Source of the DNA: an uncultured Lachnospiraceae bacterium
Lineage (GTDB): Bacteria > Bacillota > Clostridia > Lachnospirales > Lachnospiraceae
NCBI GenBank assembly: GCA_948473115.1
Contig: CAOKWI010000002.1
Coordinates: 62,001 to 126,000, forward strand
DNA: 64,000 nt
Direction: 5' to 3'
A program made the position numbers and the translations under genes. The notes beneath the pieces are model-generated. The model saw only the letters and a list, made by a program, of their open reading frames with translations, ran no database searches and was not told the DNA's origin. This document shows, piece after piece, positions 44,205 to 54,218 of the stretch (position 1 is the first letter of the stretch; each line of letters starts with the position of its first letter).

Positions 44205-45127
44205 AATTCCGTTCTCCTTTCATCCTCGTATCTCTTTTTCATCCGTTCAATGCTAACCCTGATCTCCTCCCGTAATTCTTCCGGTTCCAGTAATTCCACC
44301 CTTTCCCTGAAGGATAGCAGCCATGTGATCAGGTTGTCCTTATTTGTGTAATCCGCCTGGAATAAGAGTCTCCCATCCTGCTGCACCCGGAAGCTTTCCG
44401 TCCCAAATTCCTCCACCAGCCTCCATTTACAGTCCTGCTCAAATAATGCCCTGACCTTTATCCCGCCGGGAAATACCCTTTCATCGCTTAAATCCGGCAC
44501 TGGCACCTGCCTTTTCAGGAATTCCTGCCCTGCTATTTTCACCCGGTCCATCCGGTTCAATTTGAACAGCCGGAAATCCCCGCGCTTTTCACACCATCCC
44601 CATACATACCAGCTGGACCACCGGAAGATCAGGTAATACGGCTCAATGCAGCGGACAGACTCTCCCCTGGGGGAATAATAAAGGAATTCCAGTTTCCTGC
44701 ATTTGCCAATGGCTGCACGTATCAATTCGATCTTAGGCGCAAGCGAACCCTTATGCCAGGAAGATAAATCAATCAGCACCGACTGGTTGCCCACCATGAA
44801 ATCAGAGGAACCTACCGACAGCTTTTCCATCAATTGCCCATAACGGTTTGTCCCATTCACGCTGTCCAGACTGCGCAGTCCTGCCAGGATATCCTGCATT
44901 TCTCCCTGTGTAAACAGTGTCTTATCAAGCTTATAACCCTCAAGAATGGAAATACCGCCATTCACTCCCTGCTTTGTCGCAACCGGGATTCCCGCCTTAC
45001 ACAGGTCTTCGATATCCCTGTTTATGGTCCGGCGGGAAACCTCAAACTTTTCCGCCAGATAAGGCGCGGTGACAGTCTCCTTTTGCAACAGCACCGACAA
45101 AATCCCGATCTGTCTGTCTATTTTCAT
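44201..45127 (-). CDS. WYL-domain transcriptional regulator (DeoR-type HTH)
   Basis: 308 residues. N-terminal winged helix (TAPYLAEKFEVSRRTINRDI), WYL domain with SVRCIEPYYLIFRWSSWYVWGW, and the WCX extension at the C-terminus. These regulators respond to nucleic acid or nucleotide ligands. It probably controls itself and the downstream Cys-rich fusion protein, with which it overlaps by 4 bp. Confidence 0.9.
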   Translation of the reverse strand: MKIDRQIGILSVLLQKETVTAPYLAEKFEVSRRTINRDIEDLCKAGIPVATKQGVNGGISILEGYKLDKTLFTQGEMQDILAGLRSLDSVNGTNRYGQLMEKLSVGSSDFMVGNQSVLIDLSSWHKGSLAPKIELIRAAIGKCRKLEFLYYSPRGESVRCIEPYYLIFRWSSWYVWGWCEKRGDFRLFKLNRMDRVKIAGQEFLKRQVPVPDLSDERVFPGGIKVRALFEQDCKWRLVEEFGTESFRVQQDGRLLFQADYTNKDNLITWLLSFRERVELLEPEELREEIRVSIERMKKRYEDERRTEL

Positions 45128-45333
45128 GGCTTCTCCTTTGACAACTATACCGCACGCCAGAGCGTGTTTGAAAAATCATCCCGGCGGCCCATAATATCAT
45201 TTATACCATGCACGCAGAAAATCAAGTGGCTGCGAAGCAGACATTTGATTTGCAAGTCATGGTTTGCAGGTATCATGCATCACGATGTGATGGCAAGCCA
45301 GCGTCAGCTGGCTTGAATTCTGCATCAGCTGAA

Positions 45334-45403
45334 TCATTATACCATGATTTCTTCGCAATCACGGTATGGATGGCCATCCGGCCGTTGCATGTCTTGAATA
45401 AGG
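45334..45403. repeat. Single unit of the 70-bp repeat (family E)
   Basis: Matches the units at 23772-24005 over about 60 of 70 bases, including both hairpins; TCATTTTACCAC after it is the start of a second, truncated unit. It lies upstream of the WYL gene and 46 bp left of the IS element. Confidence 0.85.
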
Positions 45404-45449
45404 TCATTTTACCACACAAACCACGCCAACAGTATGTCTTGTTTTAATT

Positions 45450-47059
45450 AGTGTCTGCTGATTAAGTTGCGAGCTATTGATCAATACTGACTTTTTGCCC
45501 TATTTCTGGTATAATAATTGCAAGGAAATTCAGATGTTCCTATTAATTTTCTTGCAGATTTTCATCATAAACAGCGACAAGGAGCCCAAATGTACAAGCC
45601 AGCAGATAAAACACAGACATCCTTTCTCGATTTCGACCAGCCCATGGGACTGCACATGAATCCGGACAACCGCTGGATCCGGATGGCGGATCAGATCCCA
45701 TGGGAGCTGTTTGAAGTAAAATATGCCGGCCTGTTTCCGAGCGATACGGGTAACGTGGCAAAGCCGCTGCGTATGGCCCTTGGTTCCCTGATCATCCAGA
45801 CCAGGTTCCAGTTCTCAGACCGAGAGCTTGTGGAGCAGATCACAGAGAATCCGTATCTCCAGTATTTCATCGGGTTGCCCGGATATCAGGATACCCCGCC
45901 CTTTGATGCGAGTACACTGGTACTGTTCCGCAAACGGATCACAGCAGATATGCTGAATGAGGCAAACGAATATCTTCTGGCCCATAAGGACGATGACCGG
46001 CCGGGGCCATCGTCTTCCGGAAAAGGTGCAGAGAAAAGCAACGTACCGAAAGAAGAAGGAGCCAACAAAGGGACACTTGCCATCGATGCCACCTGCGCCC
46101 CGGCCAACATACGGTATCCGCAGGATATCTCCCTTTTGAATGAAGCAAGGGAAAAACTGGAACAGATGATATACTGCATGTGTAAGTCATACGGCCTGCA
46201 GCTTCCCCGCCGCTACCGGCGCAGGGCCAGGAAAGATTATCTGGTTTTTGCCAAGGGCAGGAAACACAGCAAAAAGCAGATACGGGCAGCGATCCGGAAA
46301 CAGCTCTCCTATGTGCACAGGGACATCGGATATCTGGAAAGGTATTTCGGTCAGGGCTGCGTGCCTGAAGCCCGGGATATCCCTGTCATCCTGACGATCC
46401 TCAAGCTGTATGAGCAGCAGGAATACATGTATAAGAACAAAGTACATTCTGTACCAGACCGTATCGTGAGTATCAGCCAGCCATGGATACGCCCCATCGT
46501 GCGTGGGAAAGTAAAAGCGCCCGTGGAGTTTGGTGCAAAGCTGGATGTCAGCATTGACAGCGAAGGATACGGTCGGCTGGAAAAGGTATCCTTTGATGCT
46601 TACAATGAAAGCGGGTATCTGATCGAGGCAGTGGAACGATATAAGGCCCGTACAGGGGACTATCCGGAACGTGTACTGGCCGACCAGATCTATCGTACAA
46701 GAGAGAACCGGGCTTACTGTAAAGGACACGGGATACGCCTGTCAGGGCCAAAGCTTGGGAGACCGCCGCAGGATGCCCAAACAGGTAAGGAACGGGAAAA
46801 CAAAGCGCAGATGCGCCAGGATAACACGGACAGGATCGAAGTGGAACGGTATTTCAGCCGGAGTAAACGCTGCTATGGTCTGGGATGTATCATCACGAAG
46901 CTGGAGGAAACACAGATGACATCCATCGCGTTATCTGTATTCGTGTCGAATCTATTTCGGATTCAGAGGCGGATACATTTGCGTCTATTTTGGCAACACT
47001 TTCAATATGTGCTGCATATCGAAAGGTACAGCCTAAAAATAGCTTAATCAGCAGACACT
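45450..47059 (+). mobile_element. IS1182-type insertion sequence, apparently intact
   Basis: Terminal inverted repeats AGTGTCTGCTGATTAAG (45450-45466) and CTTAATCAGCAGACACT (47043-47059) match perfectly over 17 bp. The flanks read TTTAATT (left) and ATTTAAA (right), so a clean target duplication is not evident. A promoter CTGACT-17-TATAAT (45487-45515) lies inside the left end. Confidence 0.9.
45590..47047 (+). CDS. IS1182 family transposase
   Basis: 485 residues from ATG at 45590 (MYKPADKTQTSFLD), with AAGGAG five bases upstream; the longer frame lacks an RBS. The N-terminal DUF772-like region (LRMALGSLIIQTRFQFSDRELVEQI...PYLQYFIGL) is followed by a DDE core. Candidates are D in LAIDATCAPANI, D in RVLADQIYRTREN and E in IEVERYFSRSKRCYG. 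It appears complete, so the element may be active. Confidence 0.92.
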   Translation: MYKPADKTQTSFLDFDQPMGLHMNPDNRWIRMADQIPWELFEVKYAGLFPSDTGNVAKPLRMALGSLIIQTRFQFSDRELVEQITENPYLQYFIGLPGYQDTPPFDASTLVLFRKRITADMLNEANEYLLAHKDDDRPGPSSSGKGAEKSNVPKEEGANKGTLAIDATCAPANIRYPQDISLLNEAREKLEQMIYCMCKSYGLQLPRRYRRRARKDYLVFAKGRKHSKKQIRAAIRKQLSYVHRDIGYLERYFGQGCVPEARDIPVILTILKLYEQQEYMYKNKVHSVPDRIVSISQPWIRPIVRGKVKAPVEFGAKLDVSIDSEGYGRLEKVSFDAYNESGYLIEAVERYKARTGDYPERVLADQIYRTRENRAYCKGHGIRLSGPKLGRPPQDAQTGKERENKAQMRQDNTDRIEVERYFSRSKRCYGLGCIITKLEETQMTSIALSVFVSNLFRIQRRIHLRLFWQHFQYVLHIERYSLKIA

Positions 47060-47316
47060 ATTTAAACCAGTGGCTTGCTTATATAATTTGCCGGTAGTGT
47101 TTTTAATTTTGTGTCTTTGCCCTTCCACCTTATTCCAGAGGCCGGGTGTGGGCAGAGCCCACAAGCCCTTATAAATGCTGGGTTTCTGGTTGATTACAGT
47201 TGGTGAAAATCTGCCAAGGAGAAAATCTAAAGACACAAAAATATTTACACCCTCAATTTGCCTTTTAATCTTTTGATTTACTATTTGCATCAATTAGCTT
47301 TACAAGATAAAGTGCA

Positions 47317-48807
47317 TTACATTTTCTTTCGCAATCGATATATTCTTGTCTTATTTCTTCCTATCGTTTCAACATCATCCATCTCAGAAAGTATCTCTCT
47401 CGTCCTTGCCATACTCAGACCCAATAATTCTGCTATTTCTCTGGCTTTGGCTGTTTCATGTACTTGCAAATATATTCTGATTTTCTCCTGATTGTTCCTC
47501 GTTTTTATCGCTTGTTTTCTATCGCTTGTTTTTATCGCTTGTTTTCTATCGCTTGTTTTTATCGCTTGTTTTTTTATGAATTTTAATGTCAGCGATGTTC
47601 TATCCGGATCAAAGCTTTCCTTTATGTCAGGTTCTTCCCACTCTTCATCTTTCCATACGTTAAAAATATTAGGCACTCCGCTTCCCGCATGCTCACCAAT
47701 ATCTATCAGGTTAAACATTTTCATCAGACTTTTATTTCTTGGGTCTGATTTTCCTCCTCTGCGCATCTGCTCTTTCCCAAGTCTAATATAGCCGGGATTT
47801 TCAAATACAATTTTATCTTCCTCTTTCATTATGAGAATGCCATATTTCCCATAAAAATCTGTATTGATAATGCAATTTGCCAACGCTTCCCTCAGCGCCC
47901 TGTGAACCGGCGTATCGTCAATCCGGAAACCGCCCTGCATCTTAAACGGCACTTTAATATCTTTTATCATCTTATTGTATACACGAAAATAAAAATCAAA
48001 TACATTCCCTGACCATTCACCGGACGAAGACTGAAGTCTGTCCGTCCATCTAAGCACTGTATCCGGATTTTCCCTGTAATCTAAAAAATACTCCGGAAAA
48101 TATCTTACAATATCGTATTCATTTCCAAACATCAGCATTCCGGCTGCAGTGGGATGAAGCCTTTTGTCTTCTTTAGAAAGTCCTGCTGCCCCAATCACCC
48201 TGAGATACTCATTGTCATCCAGTCTCTCAAAAGGGTGCCCTGGCTTAAAAGACTTATGACTGTTACGATAACCGCGGATGGAGTCCTGATTCAAATCTTC
48301 AATTTCAGCCTCCTCAAGCACTTCCATATCCATGGTTTCCTCTGCCTGATCCCTCAACATTGTTTTGACCTGTAGTCTGGTACAATGATAATCCCCTTCC
48401 CAATTTCTGCGGAAAGTTCCTCCAAACAGATCATCATTAATGTATACCGGCTTCTGCTCCCGCTTTGCACCCGGCACCCAGATTACCATGATCACATCAT
48501 CTGTGCCAGACACTGAGAAAGTTTTCACGTCATCGTCTTTTAAAAGGTTGATGCTCACCTTTTTACGGTTGTTAATCGTATTCCAAAAATCCTTCTTCAA
48601 TCTTGTCGCATTTTTCAGCCCGGTTGTATGCCAATTGCCTGATTTATCCTCTTTTACCCCAAGAATAATAACGCCGCCATAGCAATTGGCAAAAGCAGAG
48701 TAGGTCTCCCACAGGCTATTCGGAAGTCCACCTTCTGCTTTTTTAACTTCCCTGCGATTATCTTCTTTGTAGGAATCAAATTTTGCCAGTTCAAACAGTT
48801 CCTCCAT
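47317..48807 (-). CDS. AlbA_2/Schlafen-type protein with HATPase-like and winged-helix parts
   Basis: 496 residues from ATG at 48807 (MEELFELAKF), with AGGAG five bases upstream; the longer frame lacks an RBS. The AlbA_2 domain is at the N-terminus (REVKKAEGGLP...AFANCYGGVIILGVKE). A GHKL-like C-terminal half (KIVFENPGYIRLG...GEHAGSGVPNIF) and a terminal winged helix (AREIAELLGLSMARTREIL) follow. A linker has three copies of KQAIKTSDR from a 27-bp repeat (about 47501-47576). It lies 70 bp after the SMC ATPase gene in the same direction, so it may be an accessory gene of the defence system. Function not established. Confidence 0.8.
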   Translation of the reverse strand: MEELFELAKFDSYKEDNRREVKKAEGGLPNSLWETYSAFANCYGGVIILGVKEDKSGNWHTTGLKNATRLKKDFWNTINNRKKVSINLLKDDDVKTFSVSGTDDVIMVIWVPGAKREQKPVYINDDLFGGTFRRNWEGDYHCTRLQVKTMLRDQAEETMDMEVLEEAEIEDLNQDSIRGYRNSHKSFKPGHPFERLDDNEYLRVIGAAGLSKEDKRLHPTAAGMLMFGNEYDIVRYFPEYFLDYRENPDTVLRWTDRLQSSSGEWSGNVFDFYFRVYNKMIKDIKVPFKMQGGFRIDDTPVHRALREALANCIINTDFYGKYGILIMKEEDKIVFENPGYIRLGKEQMRRGGKSDPRNKSLMKMFNLIDIGEHAGSGVPNIFNVWKDEEWEEPDIKESFDPDRTSLTLKFIKKQAIKTSDRKQAIKTSDRKQAIKTRNNQEKIRIYLQVHETAKAREIAELLGLSMARTREILSEMDDVETIGRNKTRIYRLRKKM

Positions 48808-48877
48808 ATTTGCTCCTCTAAAAAAACTATTTTTAAATCTAATCTTTTTTAAAAGTTCTTGACATATCACCAGAATG

Positions 48878-51256
48878 TTATGCGAAATCTTTCTCTAAAA
48901 GTTCACACAATTCAATTCCACGTCCGTTTAACTTGTATTTCGGCAGTTCACTAATACGATCATCACAAGTAATAAAAAATAACTGTTCCATGGTTGCTTT
49001 TGACGTCATTTGATACTTAAGTAAATCCATGAACGCAAGCATATTTACGTCATCCATACATGCAGTCAGGTCATCGATAAAAAACACCTTCATCTTTTCA
49101 CGGTCATTCCTTGCATTGATACCTGCAAAAAAATGAGCCAACATAAAGACACTGATCTGACCGTTACTTAAAACATTAACGATATTCTTACCCTTATCAT
49201 CAACTAATGAAATTCCCTCATTTTCTTGGACAATGTTGATTCCCTCATTAGAATTTAATCTTATCAGCTTATTATAGAACTTGCTAAGAGCCGGCCCTAC
49301 TTTTTCATACTCGTCTTTCGAAAGCTTCTCTATCACATCCTTGATATCGTTTGCTCTCTGAGATGCAATCTCTTTCAGCTTCTGAAGTTTTTCTATCTCT
49401 GCATCAAGTTTCTGATTCTTCTTATTCTCCTCCTCCAGCTTCTGATTCAGATCAGATAAAGTCTGATTTGCAAGCATACTGTCGATAGCATTGATCTTTG
49501 ACACAAGTAAATCATAAGAGAAATCCGAAACGTCAAAAGATCTGGTAATAAGATTTTTCACCTTTGCAAAGGTCTGTTGCACCGTCTCATTTTCGAACTG
49601 GTAACCTAAAACCCCCAAAATCTGCTGATAAGACTCTCTTATTTCTTGCTCTTTGGATTCCTCTAAAAGTCCCTTCTCTACAGCAACCAGTAAGTTCCCC
49701 ACATTTTCTGCGGTCAATTCTTCTACATTGATTGCTTTTTGGATTTCCTGCAATTTCTTAACCTCATCAAAATATGGCTGTATCTCATTCTTCAGGGTTT
49801 TCAAGTCACTAATCTTATTCTCTAAGTTTTTCGTTTCTTTCTCCACTATAGTTTTTGTGCGATTAATGAGTTTCTGATAAAGCTTTTCGATCTCTGTCTG
49901 TAACAAGGTTTTATCTACTTCTTTTTCCTTTACAGTTTCCCCGTTCTGCCTGATATACTCATCGGCTTCCTTAAGGATTAAATCTTCCTCCATGGTAGAA
50001 AATGACTCTGAACCACAAACGGGACAGCGGACAATACCATCCTTTTTTAAAACAGCATCTCTATGTTCAATCACCACTTGTTTATTCGCAGAAAGAGAGG
50101 ATAACAGCTTCAGCATCTTATTATTCTTGGAAAGCAACTCTATCTCGTCAAAAAGATCCTTCACCTTTTTCTCTTTCTCTTTAATTTCCCGCTTGTCCAC
50201 ATCAAAATCAGATTGCGTAAAACCACCAATTTCTAAAGTAATCATTGATTCCACATCCTGGAAAATCGTTTCCTTCGAAAGAGACAGCCCCTCCAATTTT
50301 CTAAGCTTCGTTTCATGAATCGTAATCGCATCTGTATTCTTGAAAAAATCAGCTTTCACTGCATGTTGAATATACTCTCCCTTCGTTTCCCAGTAAGAAG
50401 CAATTTTTTTAATAACGGACTGCTGGTTTTTCAAAGCTTCATTTTCTACAAGTCTATAAATTCCTTCTTTCGCCACCTGGTAACCACAATTTTTCACTTC
50501 TGTTTTCTGCGCAGTTAACTCTTCTTTATTAAGACCAGCAATCTCCGTCTTCTCATCCGGATAAAAAACAGTCAAAGGATACGAAACCTGCTTTGAATCC
50601 TCACGAGCTTTCGCCAACTGCTTTTCATGATCCTCAATCATCTCCCTCGATACCTTCTGTTTCGTCTTATCCGCAATATAACGATCCACGTCCTCGGCAA
50701 AAAGATCCAAATTCTCCGCAATCTGCTTCTGACCATCATAATTCGTGATAAACTCACTGAAGAAATCATTTAAGTCCTTTCTCTTTTTGCTTTGGACATT
50801 AAATGATTTCTGAACATCACAAAAATGAAAATTATAAAAACTATCTCCTACATATTCCCGAATAAAAGCTTTTGCTATCTCTTCGCTTTCATCAATTGTA
50901 ACCTTAGATAACCCTGGACTTAATTCATCCTTTATCTGCTCTCTGCAAAGAACCGTCTCTTTTTCTCTATCCAATAGCCAGAGAACTACCCTGACCTTCG
51001 TTTTCGCTCCAGCATCCCGATTCTTTAGGATACCATCAGTATTCATCTTGCGATCAACATCATTGGTGCTTCTGGTATCAAAAGCCGTTTTTAATCTTCC
51101 AATGTTGCCCGTCAGACACCACTCAATCGCATCGACCGTTGTCGTCTTGCCAATTCCATTTGCAGCTGAAAGAAGTACAACCGATTTATCATCAAAATCA
51201 ATGGTTTTATCGCGAAATCCTCTAAAATTTACCATTCTTATCTTACGAATTATCAT
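48878..51256 (-). CDS. SMC-like ABC ATPase of an ABC-3C/Lamassu-type defence system
   Basis: 792 residues from ATG at 51256, which overlaps the upstream gene by 4 bp (ATGA). The N-terminal Walker A is AANGIGKTT, followed by long coiled coils with a zinc-hook CPVCGSE in the middle. The C-terminal half-ATPase has signature VLSNGQISVF and Walker B KVFFIDDLTACMD. This is the RecN/SMC-like layout of LmuB-type proteins, which sense foreign or damaged DNA ends and activate a partner effector. Gene order nuclease, middle protein, ATPase fits. AT-richer than the surroundings. Confidence 0.85.
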   Translation of the reverse strand: MIIRKIRMVNFRGFRDKTIDFDDKSVVLLSAANGIGKTTTVDAIEWCLTGNIGRLKTAFDTRSTNDVDRKMNTDGILKNRDAGAKTKVRVVLWLLDREKETVLCREQIKDELSPGLSKVTIDESEEIAKAFIREYVGDSFYNFHFCDVQKSFNVQSKKRKDLNDFFSEFITNYDGQKQIAENLDLFAEDVDRYIADKTKQKVSREMIEDHEKQLAKAREDSKQVSYPLTVFYPDEKTEIAGLNKEELTAQKTEVKNCGYQVAKEGIYRLVENEALKNQQSVIKKIASYWETKGEYIQHAVKADFFKNTDAITIHETKLRKLEGLSLSKETIFQDVESMITLEIGGFTQSDFDVDKREIKEKEKKVKDLFDEIELLSKNNKMLKLLSSLSANKQVVIEHRDAVLKKDGIVRCPVCGSESFSTMEEDLILKEADEYIRQNGETVKEKEVDKTLLQTEIEKLYQKLINRTKTIVEKETKNLENKISDLKTLKNEIQPYFDEVKKLQEIQKAINVEELTAENVGNLLVAVEKGLLEESKEQEIRESYQQILGVLGYQFENETVQQTFAKVKNLITRSFDVSDFSYDLLVSKINAIDSMLANQTLSDLNQKLEEENKKNQKLDAEIEKLQKLKEIASQRANDIKDVIEKLSKDEYEKVGPALSKFYNKLIRLNSNEGINIVQENEGISLVDDKGKNIVNVLSNGQISVFMLAHFFAGINARNDREKMKVFFIDDLTACMDDVNMLAFMDLLKYQMTSKATMEQLFFITCDDRISELPKYKLNGRGIELCELLEKDFA

Positions 51257-51885
51257 TTTTTCAGCCACCCCTTAATCATTTCGTAATCCTGTTCTCCAAA
51301 AGACTTATCCAATACACCCTCTTTTTCGTTTCTTTTCACTCTTTTGCGTTTCTTTTCCATGAATGCCAAAAGCCCCTCGTCCTCCGGAAGCAACTGACTC
51401 AATCGCTTCATTTGCTCCTCATCTGGCGCAAATGCATCCGTCGGAATCATATGAAATGGCAATTCGATCACCTCCTCATCATCAATTACAATCCTATCCT
51501 TATCTGTCATATCACCCTTAATAATGATCTTTCTTGATATTAACAAATTACCCTCTCGACTCCTATCTGGAGTTCCTTCAGAATAAACAATTAACTGCAC
51601 AATATTATACTTTAACTTATGAATCTCTTTTGATTTGCCATTAATAATCGTAAACACACGAATTCGATCATCCCAGTAATCACATAGAGAACCTATGTCC
51701 GCCATTCCCCCATCCAGAAGGAAAAATAATTCATCTCTTTGATTACTGATAAAAATACTTAATAACTCTTTCGGTTTCTGATCTAAATCAAAAATATCTT
51801 CCAGCTTAACTTCATATTCAGAAGCAATATCCCCAACAAGGAGATCTTTATAACCGCTTTTCTTAAATTCTTCCTGTAAAATCAT
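51253..51885 (-). CDS. Middle component of ABC-3C/Lamassu-type system
   Basis: 210 residues from ATG at 51885 (MILQEEFKKSGYKD), two bases after the stop codon of the nuclease gene, with GAGGAAA upstream. No catalytic motif was seen; mainly charged with a Lys-rich C-terminal region (KKRKRVKRNEKEG). Its role is inferred from position: such small middle proteins link the ATPase to the effector. The similarity to known LmuC-type proteins is not verified from sequence here. Confidence 0.65.
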   Translation of the reverse strand: MILQEEFKKSGYKDLLVGDIASEYEVKLEDIFDLDQKPKELLSIFISNQRDELFFLLDGGMADIGSLCDYWDDRIRVFTIINGKSKEIHKLKYNIVQLIVYSEGTPDRSREGNLLISRKIIIKGDMTDKDRIVIDDEEVIELPFHMIPTDAFAPDEEQMKRLSQLLPEDEGLLAFMEKKRKRVKRNEKEGVLDKSFGEQDYEMIKGWLKK

Positions 51886-51887
51886 AA

Positions 51888-53438
51888 TTAAGTTTCCTCT
51901 TTCACACATTTCATAGAAAAAATGCAACTGTTGCAATCCTCCTGTGTGCTCCACTCATCCTCATCAATTCCAATACAATCCATACACTCAATATAAAAAC
52001 TATCTTCCCCAAGATCCGCAACCGTTGGATTCTCATTCACGTTCGCCGTACTATAGTTATAATAATTTTTACCTCTCATAATTTTGCTATTCTCAAAGAA
52101 CCATTTTCCAGGTTTTGTTGACACACTCACCATACGTTCCACAATCTTTCGCTTTACACCCTTAAAATTTCCACCTGCCCGAGGGAGAATCACGCTATGA
52201 CTTACATACTGATCTTCAGGAAAGTTCAGACAAACATAATCCGTTGCTGAAGAATCAATGTAAACCAATGGATCAAATATCTCCAAATGAGCAGAAATCT
52301 CCGTCTCATTATTAACCTTCTTCTGACAGATGTTTAACATTATCTTCCACAGATACTCCAGAAAAACCAGAAAACCCTGTTTGCATTCGGCAACATAGAG
52401 CAGTCTATCATCTATGGGAATCCCTCTGTAGCCTGCAATCTTGCTGACATCATCCGTGCTGTATGTATTCAATAACTGAAATTGGCCATCCACAGTCTTG
52501 CCAATTTCATTTATCCATCTCACCGTATTCTTACAAATCACGTTCAACATATGTGTTTGTATATCTGAAAGATCATTACTATTTATAATCTCCCCATACT
52601 TTTCACAAACAATGCCCGCCAAATAACTTACAATTGTCTGTTCCGTCTTTGTCTTGACAGATTCTGTCATATAATGATCAAATTCTTTTTTATCTACTCG
52701 CAGCTGGTCAAAAACAGGATTAACTAACGTATAGCGTCGCTGTATATACGAAATCGAAAGGCCTAGCAATATCAACTGCCAATGCTCCTCATCTCCACCC
52801 TCATCTGGATTTGGATAAGCCCTAGCCAATGCTTCCATCAATTTCTTTTTGTACCGATCAACGTCCTGTTGATGCACAATATTAAATCGTTCAATAAACT
52901 TATTTAGGGAGTCCTCTGAGGCCATCTCCACAAAAAGATTTTTCTTTTGCAACTCTTTCTTATTCGTCGTATAAACTTTTGTCTTCAGCCAGTCAGCCGA
53001 ATCTGCTGCATCTGGATAAGGTACTGACTTTGGAAGCGCATTTCCAAGTCCGATATACGCTTTCATTTCATTAAGCGTTGGTTTATCAACATTTGAATTT
53101 CTATGAATATAAAGGCTCGGTTTTGCTTTCAAAGTACTCCGAAGCATTTGAAGACGAAGATACTGATAATAAAGATCTGTCGAAATAATCTTCATATTTG
53201 GAGGTGTCTTCGGATAATATTTTACCTGAATAAACTCAAATGTGCCGTCCTCAAAAAATACATCCACATCCTCAAGATATTCTGAACAGACACATTTTAC
53301 TTGATTTTGAAGCAGACACATAATTGTTACATAATCCTGAAATAAAAATCCCCTGATTTTATCTGCAGCATCTCTATTCTTATCCCCTTCATACATAACT
53401 GATAATTTATCTACTTCTGTGTTCATTAGCACACTCAC
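51888..53438 (-). CDS. Effector nuclease (DUF4297/Cap4-like) of ABC-3C/Lamassu-type system
   Basis: 516 residues from GTG at 53438, with AAAGGGGA seven bases upstream; ATG at 53426 is an alternative. Residues 25-80 show the dsDNA-nuclease pattern: GFLFQDYVTIM, then EYLEDVDVFFED (acidic metal ligands) and FIQVKYY (Q-x-K). The rest is helical with a Cys-rich C-terminus (CMDC...CNSC). This fits a restriction-like nuclease that is held inactive until the ATPase senses invading DNA. First gene of the operon. Confidence 0.75.
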   Translation of the reverse strand: MSVLMNTEVDKLSVMYEGDKNRDAADKIRGFLFQDYVTIMCLLQNQVKCVCSEYLEDVDVFFEDGTFEFIQVKYYPKTPPNMKIISTDLYYQYLRLQMLRSTLKAKPSLYIHRNSNVDKPTLNEMKAYIGLGNALPKSVPYPDAADSADWLKTKVYTTNKKELQKKNLFVEMASEDSLNKFIERFNIVHQQDVDRYKKKLMEALARAYPNPDEGGDEEHWQLILLGLSISYIQRRYTLVNPVFDQLRVDKKEFDHYMTESVKTKTEQTIVSYLAGIVCEKYGEIINSNDLSDIQTHMLNVICKNTVRWINEIGKTVDGQFQLLNTYSTDDVSKIAGYRGIPIDDRLLYVAECKQGFLVFLEYLWKIMLNICQKKVNNETEISAHLEIFDPLVYIDSSATDYVCLNFPEDQYVSHSVILPRAGGNFKGVKRKIVERMVSVSTKPGKWFFENSKIMRGKNYYNYSTANVNENPTVADLGEDSFYIECMDCIGIDEDEWSTQEDCNSCIFSMKCVKEET

Positions 53439-53474
53439 GGATCGTCCCCTTTCTACGCCGCCTTATTAGTATCT

Positions 53475-53502
53475 ATTATATCTATAACCATTTCCATCTT
53501 AA
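53475..53502 (-). promoter_or_regulatory. Promoter of the defence operon
   Basis: TTAAGA (53497-53502), a 16-bp spacer and the perfect TATAAT (53475-53480) on the minus strand, 37 bp before the nuclease start. Confidence 0.55.
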
Positions 53503-53550
53503 CCTACATTTCAATATAATAATATTATAAGCGAAAAAAGTCAAAAACAC

Positions 53551-53593
53551 AATAAAAAGCAGACTGACAAATCATTTCATTTGCCACTCTGCC
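53551..53593 (-). terminator. Terminator after spoVAC
   Basis: On the minus strand GGCAGAGTGGCAAAT pairs with ATTTGTCAGTCTGCT (imperfect 15-bp stem), followed by TTTTTATT. It separates the sporulation genes from the defence operon. Confidence 0.65.
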
Positions 53594-53635
53594 TATAATA
53601 CAAACTCTGCTTCTATGTCTTTTCTGTAACTATCC

Positions 53636-54109
53636 TCAAAATACTCCAACCATCTTCCCAACCCAGTAAACCACCCCCAGCAGCCAGCTTGCAAAGATCC
53701 CGTACAAGATCACCGGCCCGGCGATAGTGAATATCTTGCACCCAATCCCGAAGACCTGGCCCTCCGTCTTGTACTCGATGGCAGGCGCCGCCACGCCGTT
53801 GGCAAAACCGGTAATGGGAACCAGCGCGCCCGCGCCGCCCCACTTAACAATCTTAGGGTAAATATTAAACCCGGTGAGGATCACCGATACCAGCACCAGG
53901 ATCAGGGAACACCAGCTTCCCGCGGTCTGCTTGTCCAGCCCCATGTTGGCGGCATAATTCAAAATGAACTGTCCGATACAGCAAATGATGCCTCCGGTGA
54001 CAAATGCCTTGATCATCTGGAGACCCAGATTATGAGTGGGCGTCACCTCTTTCACATATTTTTCATATTCTTTCTGCTGTTGTTCCTTTTCCTGTTTTGT
54101 CTCTTCCAT
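53636..54109 (-). CDS. spoVAC: Stage V sporulation protein AC
   Basis: 157 residues. The cytosolic N-terminus (TPTHNLGLQMIKAF) precedes several helices, with the family segments FVTGGIICCIGQ, VPITGFANGVAAPAIEYKTEGQVFGIG and GPVILYGI. It forms part of the spore inner-membrane channel for dipicolinic acid. AGGAGG is five bases before the ATG. spoVAD and spoVAE, which normally follow, are not found downstream. Confidence 0.95.
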   Translation of the reverse strand: MEETKQEKEQQQKEYEKYVKEVTPTHNLGLQMIKAFVTGGIICCIGQFILNYAANMGLDKQTAGSWCSLILVLVSVILTGFNIYPKIVKWGGAGALVPITGFANGVAAPAIEYKTEGQVFGIGCKIFTIAGPVILYGIFASWLLGVVYWVGKMVGVF

Positions 54110-54218
54110 ACCAGCCTCCTGTCACTACTTTGTCTCTGTTTCAAAATCTTTTTCCTCAGTATGTGCAGGATATCTGATTTTATGCGTTTTCACAAGAGCC
54201 TGCATTTCCACAATATAT

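Noticed and set aside
45441-47067. Target-site duplication of the IS1182-type element
   Set aside because: The flanks TTTAATT and ATTTAAA share only short AT-rich words, so no reliable duplication can be stated.
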